From Sipunculus nudus (taxonomy: Eukaryota; Annelida; Sipuncula; Golfingiida; Sipunculidae): 64,000 bases of DNA. Shown here piece after piece: positions 11,930 to 24,236 of this stretch (positions within the stretch are counted from its first letter, which is position 1; every line of letters begins with the position of its first letter). A program made the position numbers and the translations under genes. Under the pieces are notes generated by a model that searched no databases, was not told the origin of the DNA, and saw only the letters and a list, made by a program, of their open reading frames with translations. The stretch is from positions 43,093,676 to 43,157,675 of the forward strand of contig CM049311.1 in assembly GCA_026874595.1 (NCBI GenBank), in the 5' to 3' direction.

Positions 11930-13431
11930 ATGCCTCGCCTCAAGCGTGCATAATTTGATGAAAGGTCAACAAGGTCAACATACAGGTGACTCAAGAGGGG
12001 CTGGAGAGAGCCAAAGTCTGACAGGGTCTCATAAAAAACATTAATAAAAGCTACAATTTTTGGCCAATTTCTTTCAGCTTTCTAAACTAAAAAGCTGAAA
12101 TCCTAATGTGTGCATGATATGAAAATTATATCAACAGTGCTCACAGGACACAAACGTGCCATGGTCACAGTTGGGCAAAATTTAAGGTACTAATTTTATA
12201 TTTATACTAATAACTAATAAAATTTGAAAAATTCAGAACTAATTTTGGGTATTCAATTGAATCTTGATTAAATAATGTTACATCCCTGACAAAAAAATCT
12301 CTAGCTTCAGCAATGCCCTTGTTAAGGGAGTAAATATATTTCTTGATTTTTTACAAAGTGCATTATGTTTGGGCCCATAACTTAAAACAATTAGGCAATA
12401 CTGACATCATTCTGGCATGTGCATAGAGAATGAAAAATATGTATATTATTTATGATTAAAGTCAGATCAGTGGTTTTGATATTAGGCAGTCTTGAAGTGT
12501 AACAATGGGTTCTTAATGAAAAAATGAAGTTTTTCATTAATATCTCGAAGGTATTAAGTCCTAGTGACCAAATTCTTGGCATGGTAGGGGATTTTGGAGA
12601 CATCTAACTGTATGCCGAATTTAAGGAACTAAGAGCTGAAGCTGGGGAGCTGAGCTCTTGCAAACTGCATAACACTAGCTAGATGTAAACAATATGTTAC
12701 ATGGTGCTTGAAAACTTATTAAAATCTACAGTTTTTGATCAACTGGTTTCAAATTTTTGGTGTTAACAGTTGAAATGCTAACAAAAACATGCTGTGAAAA
12801 TTAAATCCACAGTACTTACAGGAAAAAAACGTGCCATGGTCAAAGTTGGGCAAAATTTAAGGTACCAATTTTTTATTTTTATTAATATTTTAGAAAATTT
12901 AAAAGATTTTCATCTAATTTTGGGTATACAATTTAATTTTGATTAATTAAAGTTATATTACTGGAAAAAAGGTCGATAGCTTTAACATTTTTTGTGTTAA
13001 GTGATCAAATATCTCTCCTGATTTTTTACAAAATGCATTATGTTTGGGCCCATAACTTTTTTAAATTAAATAATACAGACATAATTTCTGGCATGAACAT
13101 AGGAACTATATAGAGGAATATTTATGGTAAATATGAGGAAAAACAGATGAGTGGTTTTGATATTAGGCAGTCCTGAAGTGTGAAAATAGGTTTTTAATAA
13201 AAAATTGAGGTTTTTTATTAATTTCTCAAAGGAACGACTTTGCAAAGACCCAGTTTTCGGCTTGGTAGGAGATCTTGGGGACATCTAACATTATGCCGAA
13301 TTTTAGTATTCCTAGGTCTTACGGTTTCAAAACGTGCCACATCTTCGGACGGACGGACGGACAGACGGACGGATGACGGACAATGGACCACGACTATAGC
13401 TCAGATGACTTATAGTCAGCTGAGCTAAAAA
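11930..13431 (+). mobile_element. Family B element, copy 2 (most complete)
   Basis: Matches 5,652-7,161 from GCCTCAAGCGTGCATAATTTG to the 3' end. It contains two diverged internal repeats, each with a CTAGCTTCAGCA- or ATAGCTTTAACA-type block, a GGGCCCATAACTT block and a GACATCTAACWNTATGCCGAAT block. A GGACGGACGGACGGACAG tract lies near 13,347-13,366 and hairpin 13,397-13,426 is followed by an A run. Non-coding. Confidence 0.65.
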
Positions 13432-14062
13432 TTTAACAGAGTTTGATATACAATTGGGTATACAATTAAATTTTGATTAATTAAAGTTATATTACTGAAT
13501 AAAAGTCCCTAACTTTAACATTTTTGGTCTTAAGTGACCAAATATCTTCCCTGATTTTTTTACAAAGTCAATTATGTTTGGGCCCATAACTTTTTTTAAA
13601 ATATAATACAGACTTAATTTCTGGCATGTACATAAGAATTATATAAAGGAATATTAATGGTAAATATGAAGAAAACCAGATGAGTGGTTTTGATATTAGG
13701 CAGTCCTGAAGTATGAAAATAGATTTTAAATAAAAAAATAGGTTTTTTCTTAATATCTCGAAGGAACGACGTCCTATTGACCCAATTTTCGGCATGGTAG
13801 AAGATTTTGGGGACATCTAACTGTATGCTGAATTTCAGATTTGTAGGTCCAATGGTGTCCTATTGACAAGGTCCTATTGACCAAATTTTCAACATGGTAG
13901 AAGATTTTGGGGACATCTAACAGTATGCCGAATTTCAGATTTGTAGGTCCAATGGTGTCGAAATGTGCCAGTCTTACGGACGGACATCCTGATGGACAGA
14001 TGGACGACGGACAATCGACTATGACTATAGCTCAGATGACTTATAGTCAGCTGAGCTAAAAA
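13432..14062 (+). mobile_element. Family B element, copy 3 (5'-truncated)
   Basis: Second half of family B placed directly after the 3' end of copy 2, with its own hairpin 14,028-14,057 and A run. An internal segment of about 60 bp containing TTTCAGATTTGTAGGTCCAA is duplicated (about 13,830-13,860 and 13,930-13,960). Confidence 0.6.
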
Positions 14063-14068
14063 TGTTAA

Positions 14069-14326
14069 ACAACATGGAAATGGATAGGGCATGTACTTAG
14101 ACAAGATAGAGATCATCACACCAAGATAGTTTTAACATGGAAACCAGAAGGAAAAAGGAAGAAAGGCAGACCAAGAGTAACCTGGAGAAGACTGTTAGAC
14201 AAAGAGAGAGATGAGATGGGAGGGTACAGCTTGCAACAAACAACTACCACAGCCAAAGACCAGGACAAATGGCGGATGCTATTGTTCAGTGTTATACACC
14301 ACAATTGGTGTGAAGAGGATAAGTAA
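14069..14326 (+). pseudogene. Non-LTR retrotransposon ORF2 C-terminus
   Basis: An open frame without an ATG runs from a TAA at 14,066 to a TAA at 14,324-14,326. It encodes about 85 residues typical of the extreme C-terminus of LINE-type reverse transcriptase proteins: WKWIGHVLR near the start, then GKRKKGRPRVTWRR and a closing DKWRMLLFSV block. Only this tail is present, as expected for a heavily 5'-truncated insertion. It starts within 10 bases of the family B 3' end. The clade (CR1, RTE or other) cannot be decided from this piece. Confidence 0.75.
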
Positions 14327-14776
14327 GTATGCTTGCAAGTGTGAATTGTTACAGCCCCATTCCAGCTTATACTGTGTAAAACATGAATTCATATACAGCT
14401 AGTGAATGCAGCAATATCTTACTCCTCCTGTTGAAACTCTCCTCTGCAGTATGTACACTTCACTACTGGAAAGTTGCTGCGGCATACCTGTAAGGAAAGT
14501 TTTAATAATTTGTCAAGTATCTAGAATAGAATTTTTATCTAAATAATTTCATAGTTATCAATCTGATATTATTTCAACTATTCTTGTAAATCAGACAATT
14601 AGCCTGCAATAATACAATATAATAATATCAGGACCATACACAAAGTCCTATTATGTTGATTAAATACCAGTTAAAGATGGCTAAACTCTGTATAAAAATA
14701 AACAACTAAACTGCTGTAAATACGACTGTGCTAACTTAATAGGCAGCCTGCTGAATAGCTGAACAAAACGAATACA
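14327..14776. other. Unassigned DNA
   Basis: Sequence 3' of the LINE fragment; possibly the LINE 3' tail followed by unique AT-rich DNA. Nothing else recognised. Confidence 0.4.
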
Positions 14777-15379
14777 ACTAGAATACGGGTAGTCGACAAG
14801 CGACTACGTGTATCCGCCTAAATCTGAGTGGAACGGGTGAAGTGAGGCATGGATTGAGTGGCAAGGGGAAATAGAGTGAAGTGTTGCATATTAGCATGGA
14901 TGTCTGCAGCCAAATTGTGTATGTAGGTTGCTCCATCTACCACAAAATCCAGAAAGCCGTCCAAGTTGTATACATATGCAAAATTTAAGGCAGATAAGTC
15001 AAACCACTACTTGTAAATGAGTGATTTTATCCCACAGCAGACAAACAGGAGGACGCTGTGCAAAAATGGTGGCAGGTGGCGCCACAAATATTGTGTATGA
15101 TTGAGAGCTATGTGAATTCTAAACACATGAAAAATTTCAGGGGGAAATGTCACACCAGTCCTGAGATATAAGCTTAAATGTCTGCAGCGTATACATAAAT
15201 GTAGGTGTCGCCACCTGCAACAAAATCGAGAAAGCTATCCAAGATGCATAAACATGCAAAATATTATGCAGGATAAGTCAAACCACTACTGAGATATGAG
15301 TGATTTTAGCCCACGGCAGACAAACAGACAGACGCTGTGCAAAAATGGTGGCAGGTGGCGTCACCAATTTTGGGTATGA
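14777..15379 (+). mobile_element. Family C element, 3'-truncated
   Basis: Starts ACTAG, then a hairpin GTAGTCG-ACAAG-CGACTAC (perfect 7-bp stem, extendable to 13 bp with two mismatches). Two diverged 278-bp type units follow. GGTGGCGCCAC at about 15,076 and GGTGGCGTCACC near 15,355 are decayed palindromes. The sequence stops mid-unit at TGGGTATGA, where a candidate LTR begins. Confidence 0.55.
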
Positions 15380-15997
15380 TGTTACAGGTGCTCTTTTATG
15401 TGACACAGGCATAACTCGTGTTGTTGTTACATTCCTTACTGGTTGAACTCTCGTTGTCATGTGGTCCTTGGGTTTTCACGCTCGGTCGTGGGTCACGTGA
15501 TTAGCCTGGTATGTGTAGAGACACGCGGCTATGTCTTTCTAGAGAATTCCTGAAACACGTGTTTACTGTGAAGTAGAGTTCTTTGTAGACTGTTCGAGAA
15601 GTGGAGGGTTCCCAGTTTAGGGTGTGAAGGTAAAGGGCTGTTTTTTAGAACCAGGGGGCAGACAGCAGAGCACATACCAGTGGACGCAGAAGCGTGTCAG
15701 ATTCTAAGACCTTATCCGACGAATGCGGCAATTATAGATATTTCAAGAACTTTCCTGGATTTTATACATTGGACTTCAGTTTACTTTCTGTGTTGTTGCA
15801 AGAACTTTCCACTGGACTGTCATTCTCCGAGAGCTTACATTAAAAGGACTTATTTTGGTGACACTGTTGGTATTCAGGTATTGTACCATTATCTTTCTGT
15901 GTGATTGTATTGACTTGTTGCTATGTATACTTGCATTGATACAGTGTATTGTATTGTTAGGGTTGTTTTAGGAATAAATTATAGTTATTTGTTAACA
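15380..15997 (+). mobile_element. Candidate solo LTR
   Basis: Six hundred and eighteen bases of unique sequence bounded by TGTTA and TAACA, with AATAAA at 15,973-15,978 close to the right end. It interrupts a family C unit, consistent with an insertion. No 5-bp target duplication is seen: the left flank is TATGA and the right side is the family D start. Without a second copy the call is tentative. Confidence 0.3.
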
Positions 15998-16561
15998 AAC
16001 AAGGCCTACAGGCCTAATGCGAACCTGTGCATATGGATATACACCAGGTATAACGCTTCAATGCTGAACCACTACTTTACATATATATGAACAATGCAAG
16101 TACTAAACATTTTGAACAAGAAACAATACACAAACATCACTGCTGAAATTCTGGCATGGGTGCACACAACACAAAAATTATTGTAGGTGGCACCACCAGT
16201 CTTGTATACGACAAAGCTATTTGACATGTATAAATATGCCCTATTTCAGGCTGATATATCAAATTCTTCCGTAGAATTAAGCAGGCACATACACTTTGCA
16301 AAAGTCATTGTAGATGGCAACACCATTCTTGTGAACAAGAAAGCCATTAAAGACACATAGACAGGTCAGAATATCAGCCCAATACATCAAACTTACCTTG
16401 AGTCTGATGCACGGGGCTGACCAGGCTTAGGTGAGAAAGGCTGTTGCCCCAAGTGTACTGTGACAAATTACTGGCTCAGGCTACTGCACTGAGTGAACTC
16501 TTGACCTGCACCTGGCTAGACTGAGTGAACTTTTGACCTGTACCTGGCTGCACTGAATGAA

Positions 16562-16649
16562 CATGAGGTGATCACATGATACTCATGAGGTGATCACATG
16601 CTACCCATGAAATGATCACATGCTGCCCATGAGGTGATCACATGCCTTG
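16562..16649 (+). repeat. 22-bp minisatellite, four copies
   Basis: CATGAGGTGATCACATGNTNCC-type units start at 16,562, 16,584, 16,606 and 16,628. Flanking DNA (about 16,480-16,560 and 16,650-16,710) holds copies of a CTGAATGAACTCTTGACCTG phrase. Confidence 0.85.
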
Positions 16650-17339
16650 TGCTTGGCTGCACTGATTGAACTCTTGACCTAAATCTGGCTGCACTGAATG
16701 AACTCTTGATCTGTTGCCAAATCTGAAACAGTTTGCAGTTTCTCAACCTATTCAAGAAACATACACAATCTTGGCCTGTTATGTAACTCTGCTAAAATTT
16801 ATCCAACACAAACCATTTGAACAAACTTGAGAAGGCTCGTCTCTGGGATCATTTCTGTAAAATATTGAACAATTTGGCTGGACTCTTTACAAGAAGAAGA
16901 AGTTTTTTTCAGCTTTTCCCCTGTAAAATCTAAGTAAATGCAGATAGCAAAAATAAGCTGAATCCATCAACATTTGATATGTGACTGATAATTGCATAAA
17001 ATTTGGAGATGGTAGCTCCTGCTATTCCTGAGAAATTATGAAAAGTGTACAGATGATATGTAATATCATAAATCTACATTTTTTAAAAGCTTTTAAAAAA
17101 CATTCTTGTCAATATTTTCCATAGATAACCTGAAATCTAAATGTCTAGAGGTATGATGTAATGGATGCTGATAAACTGGTGCTAGGCTAGATGTATCTGC
17201 TTCACACAGCTAACATATATGGTAAAATGACTCAATTCAATCTTTATAATTCAGCCAAAATTAATTTTTTGAAACCTTAAAAGACAATTATTATAAGAAT
17301 GATTCAGGGAATTATTCTTGCAAAATATTAAACAAACTG

Positions 17340-18060
17340 GCCTCAGTATCATCAGTCGAAAAATGTTTTGTAGGTTTATAACTCATATGGGAAAATACAG
17401 CAAAATGGCAAAGTTCAGCTTCCCATAACTCAGCCAAAAATCATTGAACCAAAACCATTTGAACAAACTTGAATTATCAACTTCTAAGAATGATTAATGT
17501 ATGAGATTTAAGAATTTGGCCCAGTGGTTTTTGAGAAGAATATTTTTGTAGCCACTCAGCTTACATGGGCTGTTATGGCATATGAATAAATTCAGCTTCG
17601 CCATAACTTAGCCAAAAGTCACTGAACTGAGACCATTTGAACAAACTTGAATTATCATCATCTAAGGATAATTAATGTGTGAAATTTAAGAATTTGGCCC
17701 AGTGGTTTTTGAGAAGAAGATTTTTGTAGCCACTTAGCTTACATGTGGTGTTATGGCATATGACTAAATTCAGCTTCCCATAACTCAGCCAAAAGTCACT
17801 GAACTGAGACCATTTGAACAAACTTGAATTATCAACATCTAAGGATAATTATTGTGTGAGATTTAAGAATTTGGCCCAGTGGTTTTTGAGAAGAAGATTT
17901 TTGTAGCCACTTAGCTAAAATGGGCTGTTATGGCATATGACTAAATTCAGCTTCCCATAACTTAGCCAAAAGTCACTGAACTGAGACCATTTGAACAAAC
18001 TTCAGAAAGCACTACCCTAGGATCATTTATGTGCGATATTAAACAATTTGGCCATTTCCT
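17340..18060 (+). repeat. About 178-bp tandem repeat, four copies
   Basis: TTCAGCTTCSCCATAACT recurs at 17,414, 17,591, 17,769 and 17,946 (spacing 177-178). Each unit also has AACCATTTGAACAAACTT-like and GAATTTGGCCCAGTGG blocks. It forms part of the family D core. Confidence 0.85.
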
Positions 18061-18618
18061 TTCAGAGAAGAAGTTATTTGTAGCTGTCAGTATGATACAG
18101 GCACTGATGACCCCCGTACAAAAAAGGCCGATGCAGGTGGCGCCACCAATACCTCAATTTCAGATATGACTCATGTGACCAACATTGGCATAAAATTTGG
18201 TGATGATAGCTCAAGCCATTTCTGAGATTGTAATTTTAGTATGCTTTTTTGGACAGATGACTAAGTTCAACATCCTGTAACTCGGCCAAAAATCACCGAA
18301 CTTAAACCATTCGAACAAACTTGAGAGAGATTGTTCCAAGAATCATTTCTGTAAAATATTGGACAATTTGGCTGAACAGATTCAGAGAAGAAGATTTTTT
18401 AAGCTTTTTTGGTTTTTTCCTATAACATCTAAGAAAATGCAGTTAGCCAAAAAATAAGCAAAATCCGATATAGTTTTTTAGATGACTAATTTTATGCATA
18501 AAATTTCGTGATGCTAATTCTTGCCGTTTTCAAGATAGTATGGGTTAACATACAGACGACGGACGACAGACGGTGGACGACACCACACCATCGCATAAGC
18601 TCACAGGTTCGCTAAAAA

Positions 18619-20988
18619 TGAGTTATAGTTTGTGCAGATAAAGTTCACAGTTTAGGAGGAAAGGCCAAGCACTGATATGTTGCAGTGGATCGAGTGCAGC
18701 GCCCCTAGCAACCATATCCCAAAAATGAAAAATATACTTTCGAGATATTAGTGTATGACATCAGTTGCATCAGTTTCAAAAGGATTCCTGCAAAACTGTG
18801 GTCTGTACAATGGTATATGTGACACGTAAAAACCAGCAAGCATGCGAATTTAAGGACAACTGACAAACAGACAGACATACTGACAAAGTTCCACAAGATT
18901 GAGACCAGATGACTATCCAGGTTATAGAGAAGACTCAGAGGAAGAAAATAAGCTATAGTTTATGAAACTGAGGCTTAGGGTTTTGGAGATATGGCAAATA
19001 TAATGATATGTTTGGAGGGTCTAGTGCAGCGCCCCCTAACGACCATCTCCAGAAAATAAAAAAAACTTGTTTCGAGATATTAGTGTATGACATGAGATGT
19101 AATAGTTTCAAAAGGATTCTTTTACAACTGTGGCCTGTAGAATGCTATATGTGAGACTCAAGAACCAGCAAGCAGGCGATTTTGAGGACAACTGACAAAC
19201 AGACGGGCACACTGACAAAGTTACTCAAGATTGAGTCCAAATAACTACACCAGGTTATGAAGAAGACTCAGAGGAAGAAAATAACCTATAGTTTATATAA
19301 TTCAGGCTTTGAGTTTTGGAGATATGGCCAATATAATGATATAAGTGGGAGGGTCGTGTTCAGCGCCCCCTACTGGCCCTATCCGGATAATGAAAAATAT
19401 ATTTCGAGATATTAGTGTAAAACATAATATGTACTAATTCCAAAAGGATTCTTTCAAAACTGTGGCCTCTAGAATGCTATATGTGAGACACAAGAACCAG
19501 CAAGCAGGCGAATTTGAGGACAACTGACAAACAGACAGACATACTGACAAAGTGACACAAGCTTGAGACAAGGTGACTTGACCAATTTATGAAGAAGACC
19601 AAGAGGAAGAAAATATGCCATAGTTTCTGTAATTGAGGTATATAGTTTTCGAGATATGGCCAAAGAATGACATGTTGAGGAGGGTTGTGTGCAGCGCCCC
19701 CTAGCGGCCATATCTGGAAAATGAAAAAATTGTTTCGATATATTACTGTAATGCATAAGATGTAATAGTTTCCCTCAAAACTGTGGCCTGTAGAATGCTA
19801 TATGTGAGAGGCAAGAGCAAGCAGCAAATTTGAGGACAACTGACTAACAGACAGACACAATGACAAAGTGACACAAGATTGAACCAAGATGACTAAACCA
19901 GATTATGGAGAAGACTCAGGGAAAGAAAATAAGCTATAGTTTATGTAATTGAGGCTTCGGGTTTTAGAGATATGGCCAAAACATGATATGTTGAGGAGGT
20001 GTGCATCCAGCGCTCCCTAGCGGCCGTATTAAAAAAAATGAAAACACCATTTCGAGATACCTGTGTAGGACTTAAGATATGTCAGTTTCAAAAAGATTCC
20101 AGCAACACTGTGGCCTCCAGGGCAAGATGAATAAAATCTCGAAATATCTCGTTTGACGAGATATTATACGAGATATTGCGAGACTTTTAATGCAACCTTT
20201 TAGTACTAATTGAAAGCTACCTAATGCAAAAAACTAGACCTCTGTAGCTTTAAAACTGACAGAGTAAGACCACTTTTTTTTAAATATCAGCACTTTTCCC
20301 CAAAAATGCTTTACCATGGTTAGGGCAAATTTAGTCAGCTACACACCAGAAAACAGGCCTTGTAATGACGATTAAAATGAGCTACTGTTGAAGTAGATAG
20401 GACAAATAGGAATATACAGATATGAATAAATATAGCATTTTGTATACTTTTGATGACCTTGACCTTGATCTTTGACCTATATTGACCAAAAACGATAGGC
20501 TTCTGTCATTTTAAGTTTCCCATCAAGGGCGAGGGCTTGCCAGAAGTTGAAATGACAGACAGACGGACAGACAGAACATATTGTCGGTTTTCTATCATTT
20601 GAATAACCCTCTGAGTGTTTGCTGAGAAATTGTGGCCTATAGAAAGACATAACAGACAAAACAACAAGCAAGCAGACAAAGCTGACAACAAGACGAATAT
20701 ACGTAACCATGGTTACCGCAAATTTGAGTCAGATACACACCAGATGGAAGGCCTTGGAATGACGATTAAAATGAGCTATATTTGAAGTAGATACAACTAA
20801 TAGTAACAAAGATATGAAGAAAAAACCGTTTTGAGAAGTTTTGATGACCTTGACCTTAACCTTTGACCTATCTTGCCCAAAAACAAAAGGCCTCCAGGAC
20901 TTTTGCTTGTCTACCAGCTGTGTAAGTTTGAAAGCAATTGCTGCAAAATTGTGGCCTGTAGAGAGTAGACAGACAGACAAACAAACAG
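18619..20988 (+). repeat. Family E tandem units, 5'-truncated array
   Basis: About seven units of ~330 bp. The phrase GCGCCCCCTAGCGGCC (variants) recurs near 18,698, 19,029, 19,363, 19,694 and 20,010. Each unit also has a TTTCGAGATATTAGTGT block, a GTGGCCTGTAGAATGCTATA block, a GACAAACAGACAGACA block and a GAAGACTCAGAGGAAGAAAA block. The last part (20,440-20,988) carries AGGTCA-type half-site clusters at 20,454-20,478 and 20,845-20,869. The array ends in a CAGACAAACAAACAG microsatellite where the next family E 5' end begins. Confidence 0.75.
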
Positions 20989-22965
20989 ACTAGACGACCA
21001 GAGGTCGAACGCTTGCCGGAAATGGCTGGAAATAATACAGCGAAACAAGCAGGACAAACTGTCGCTTTTCTATCAATTGAATGACTTTCAGAGCGATTGC
21101 TGGAAAGTTTAGCATGTTGAATGACATATATCACACAACAGACCATGAAAGTAGACTTGGCTCAAAACAGACAGATGTACTGACACACCTGAGATAACAG
21201 ACTACCAGAAAAAAGTTGGGAACGTAAATAGAAGCAAAATGAGCTATAGTTTTAGTAGGTAGAGTTTATAGTGTCGGAGGTATGGCCAATATATGGTAGC
21301 GGCCATATCCCAAACATTAAAAATTTCTTTTGAGACTTTAATGTAAGAAATAAGATGTTGTTCCAGTTCCAAAAGGATTCCCTCAAAACTGTGTCCTGAA
21401 AATTGCTAACTGCAAGAAGCAAGGTCCAGCAAAGCAGGCGAAATTTAGGATCACTGACAAACAGACAGACATACTCAAAAAATGACACAAGAATAAGACC
21501 AGATGACCTACTCAGATTATCGAGTAGATTCAGAGGAAGAAAATAAATCATAGTTTTCAATTGGCTACACTGCTTTTTTTTTAAGTTGCATTTACCCAAT
21601 CTCTTCTTATAAAACTGGCAGAAACCTACCATAGAATAATTCTTGTAAAGTTTAAACCAATCAGCTTAACAGTTTCATCATAAAACAGAGTATAGCCTGG
21701 AGTCTAAAATTACATTTTCCCTTGTAAAAAACAGATCAATGCAAGTGGCGCCACCAATACCTCAATTTCAGATATGACATATGAGACAAATATAGGTATA
21801 AAATTTGGTAATGACAGCTCTAGCCGTTTCTGAGATTTTAATTTTAGTTTGCTTTTTTGGCAGATGACTAAGTTCAACCTCCTGTTTAATCTCCGAACTG
21901 AAACCAATCGAACAAACTTGAGATAGATTGTTCAAGAGATCATTTCTTAGAAATATTGGCCTATTTGGCCGGACAGTTTCGTAGAAGAAAAATTTTAAAG
22001 CTTTTTTAGCTTTTTCCCTATAAAATCTCAGTAAATGCAGAAAGCCAAAAAATAATCAAAATCCGATAGTGCTTTTCAGATGACTGTTTATTTACAAAAC
22101 AAAATTGGTAATGCTAGTTCCTGCCGTTTTTGAGATAACTATGGTTAACCTACAGACGAGGGACGACGCTGCACCATAGCATAAGCTCACAGATTCGCTA
22201 ATAATCTGTTTCGAGATATAACTGTAAGACATAAGATTTAATAGTTTAAAAAAGATTCTTTCAAAACTGTGGCCTGTAGAATTCTATTAGTGAGACGGAA
22301 GAACAAACAAGCAGGCGAATTTGAGGACAACTGACAAACAAACAGACATACTGACAAAGGGACACAAGATGAAGACAAGATGACTTAACCAGGTCATGGG
22401 GAAGACTCAGAGGAAGAAAATAAGGTATAGTTTATGTAATTGAGGTTTCCAGTTTTGGAGATATGGCCAAATAATGATATATTGGGGATGTTCGACTGCA
22501 GCGCCCTCTAGTGGACATATCCTGAAGACGACAAATGCGTTTCGTGATATTAGTGAATGGCTTAAGATGTAATCGTTTCAAAAGGATTCCTCAAAAAATC
22601 TGGCTTGTTGATTGCTATATGTGAGATGCAAGAACCAGCAAGTAGGCGAATTAGAAGATAACTGACAAACAGACAGACATACTGACAAAGTAACACAAGA
22701 TGGACACCAGATGACGTTACCATATTTTGCAGAAGGCCAAGAAAAAAGAAAATAAGTTACTGTTTGTGTAACATAGGTTTACTCTTACGGAAATATGTCC
22801 AAAAACTGATTTGTTTGGATGTGTCTAGTGCAACGCCCCCTAGCAGCCATATCCGGAAAATGAAACATAAGTTTTGAGATGTTAGTGTAAAACATAAGAT
22901 GAAGGAACAAACATACGCAACTGAGCAATATGCTTGCCGAAATCGAAGATTTCCGGCAAGCAATA
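20989..22965 (+). mobile_element. Family E element, complete copy 1
   Basis: 5' end ACTAG with hairpin CGACC-AGA-GGTCG (20,995-21,007), then the subterminal repeat GCTTGCCGGAAAT (21,011-21,023). 3' hairpin GCTTGCCGAAATC-GAA-GATTTCCGGCAAGC (22,932-22,961) with one bulge, then AATAAA. The 3' arm is the inverse of the 5' subterminal repeat. Length about 1.98 kb. A 5'-truncated family D piece (to about 22,203, ending AGATTCGCTAATAA) is embedded. A sister copy lies at 30,049-32,002. Confidence 0.7.
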
Positions 22966-23220
22966 AAGTCTGGACTGTGCCTCCAACATGTATGATCATA
23001 GATGGGGCCCGGAGAGGCCGTCACGCACCGCTGCACACGCCGGCCGCCCACCGTAGGGACCCTGCCGCCACTTGCGGCGACGGCACGTGTCTTCGTGGTT
23101 TGGCGAAAAACGGCGCGAGATTTGACGAGACTAACAATGTGACCCCTGAATGTGACTGCGAGTGTCAGCCGCTATCCAGCGCTGCAAACCATGTGTCTGT
23201 AGCGTGAAAAATGACATAAT
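22966..23220. other. GC-rich island between family E copies
   Basis: Markedly GC-rich (for example CACGCCGGCCGCCCACCG near 23,036) in an AT-rich setting. A shorter diverged match follows the sister E copy at 32,003-32,140, so it is part of the duplicated block and not evidence of a CpG-island promoter. Confidence 0.6.
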
Positions 23221-24236
23221 TATAGGCATTTCTTTGAATGGTCACGTGTTCTCGTTTCACGAGAAACGGTGCGAGATATGACGAGACTTGCGATTGAATG
23301 ACTAAGAACTAGAGGGATGCTGTCTAACGCCAAACACCAGACCTTTCTATCGCAAATATCAACAGAGAGAGAAGCTGGAAAACTCCGAATTTTCAGATTG
23401 TCAAGTTTTACCCCAAAATTTGGTAACCATGGTAACGGCAGCACAAAGCAACATGTGCGAAGGGATAAGCCAATGTTCCTAGTTTCAGATACGACCCCAA
23501 AAATGGTGTCACGTTTAATATTTTTTGAGATATTGCAGAAAAATGATATGTGACAGTGTTTCATGTACCACGCCCCCTGGTGGCTATTTCCAAAAAATGA
23601 AAAATTGGTTTCGAGATATTTCTAAATAACACAAAATATGTCATTTTCAAAGTCATAGTTTAAAAAATGCGACCTGTAAGCCATATTTAATGAAATCTCG
23701 AAAATTCTCGTTTGACGAGAAATGGTGCGAGATTTTACGAGACTTTCACTTGTATAATAAAAAGCTTATTTAGTACTATCTGATGCAAAAAACTAGAACT
23801 CTCTAGCTTTAAAAATGACAAAGTTAGAAAAATTAGGCCTTTCATTTTCGAAAATCGTGAGTTTTCCCCCAAAATGTGTAACCATAGAAACAGCAGATTT
23901 CAGCAACATATATATCAGAAGAAAGGCCTTGGAATGCCGATTAAAATGAGCCATGTTTGAAGTGGCTATGACAAATAGTAATGGAGATATGAAGAAAAGA
24001 GCACTTTAGGAACTTTTGATGACCTTGACCTTGACCTTTGACCTATATTGCCCAAAAACAATAGGCTTCTTGCATTTTTGATTTTACACAAACTGTGAAA
24101 CTTTGAAAGCGATGGGATCAAAATTGCGACCTGTAGAGACTGGACAGACAAACAAACAAACAAACAAACAGACAAACAGACATCCGCGACTGACCAACCA
24201 GCTTGCGAAAATCGAAGATTTCCGGCAAGCAACAAA
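23221..24236 (+). mobile_element. Family E segment ending in a 3' hairpin
   Basis: Internal family E sequence including a CTCF-like core near 23,568, the four-half-site cluster (24,020-24,044), an AAAC-type microsatellite and the 3' hairpin GCTTGCGAAAATC-GAA-GATTTCCGGCAAGC (24,203-24,232). The next family E 5' end starts after AACAA. Confidence 0.65.
24020..24044 (-). promoter_or_regulatory. Tandem AGGTCA nuclear-receptor half-sites
   Basis: On the plus strand TGACCT occurs three times back to back, then T, then TGACCT again. On the minus strand this reads as a direct repeat with one spacer base (DR1) followed by two DR0 half-sites, and contains TCAAGGTCA, the extended half-site known for SF-1/ERR-type receptors. 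An identical block lies at 29,905-29,929, with variants at 20,454, 20,845, 28,128, 32,808, 34,094 and 35,381. Function is unknown. Confidence 0.5.

Larger units (their letters stand above)
15999..18618 (+). mobile_element. Family D element
   Basis: The 5' end is ACAAG overlapping a hairpin AGGCCT-AC-AGGCCT (16,002-16,015), then GCGAACCTGTG (16,019-16,029). Its exact inverse CACAGGTTCGC lies at 18,602-18,612 and is followed by TAAAAA. This is the same ACNAG/palindrome/subterminal-repeat plan as families A and E, though no strong 3' hairpin is seen. The core holds a 22-bp minisatellite (16,562-16,649), a ~178-bp tandem repeat and GGTGGCGCCACC at 18,136. A CAGACGACGGACGACAGACGG tract precedes the 3' end. 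Partial copies lie at about 21,570-22,203, 30,600-31,243 and 38,746-39,067. Confidence 0.6.

Noticed and set aside
22966-23220. GC-rich island as a CpG-island promoter with a 102-codon gene
   Set aside because: It is duplicated with the repeat at 32,003-32,140, and the frame is not preserved there.
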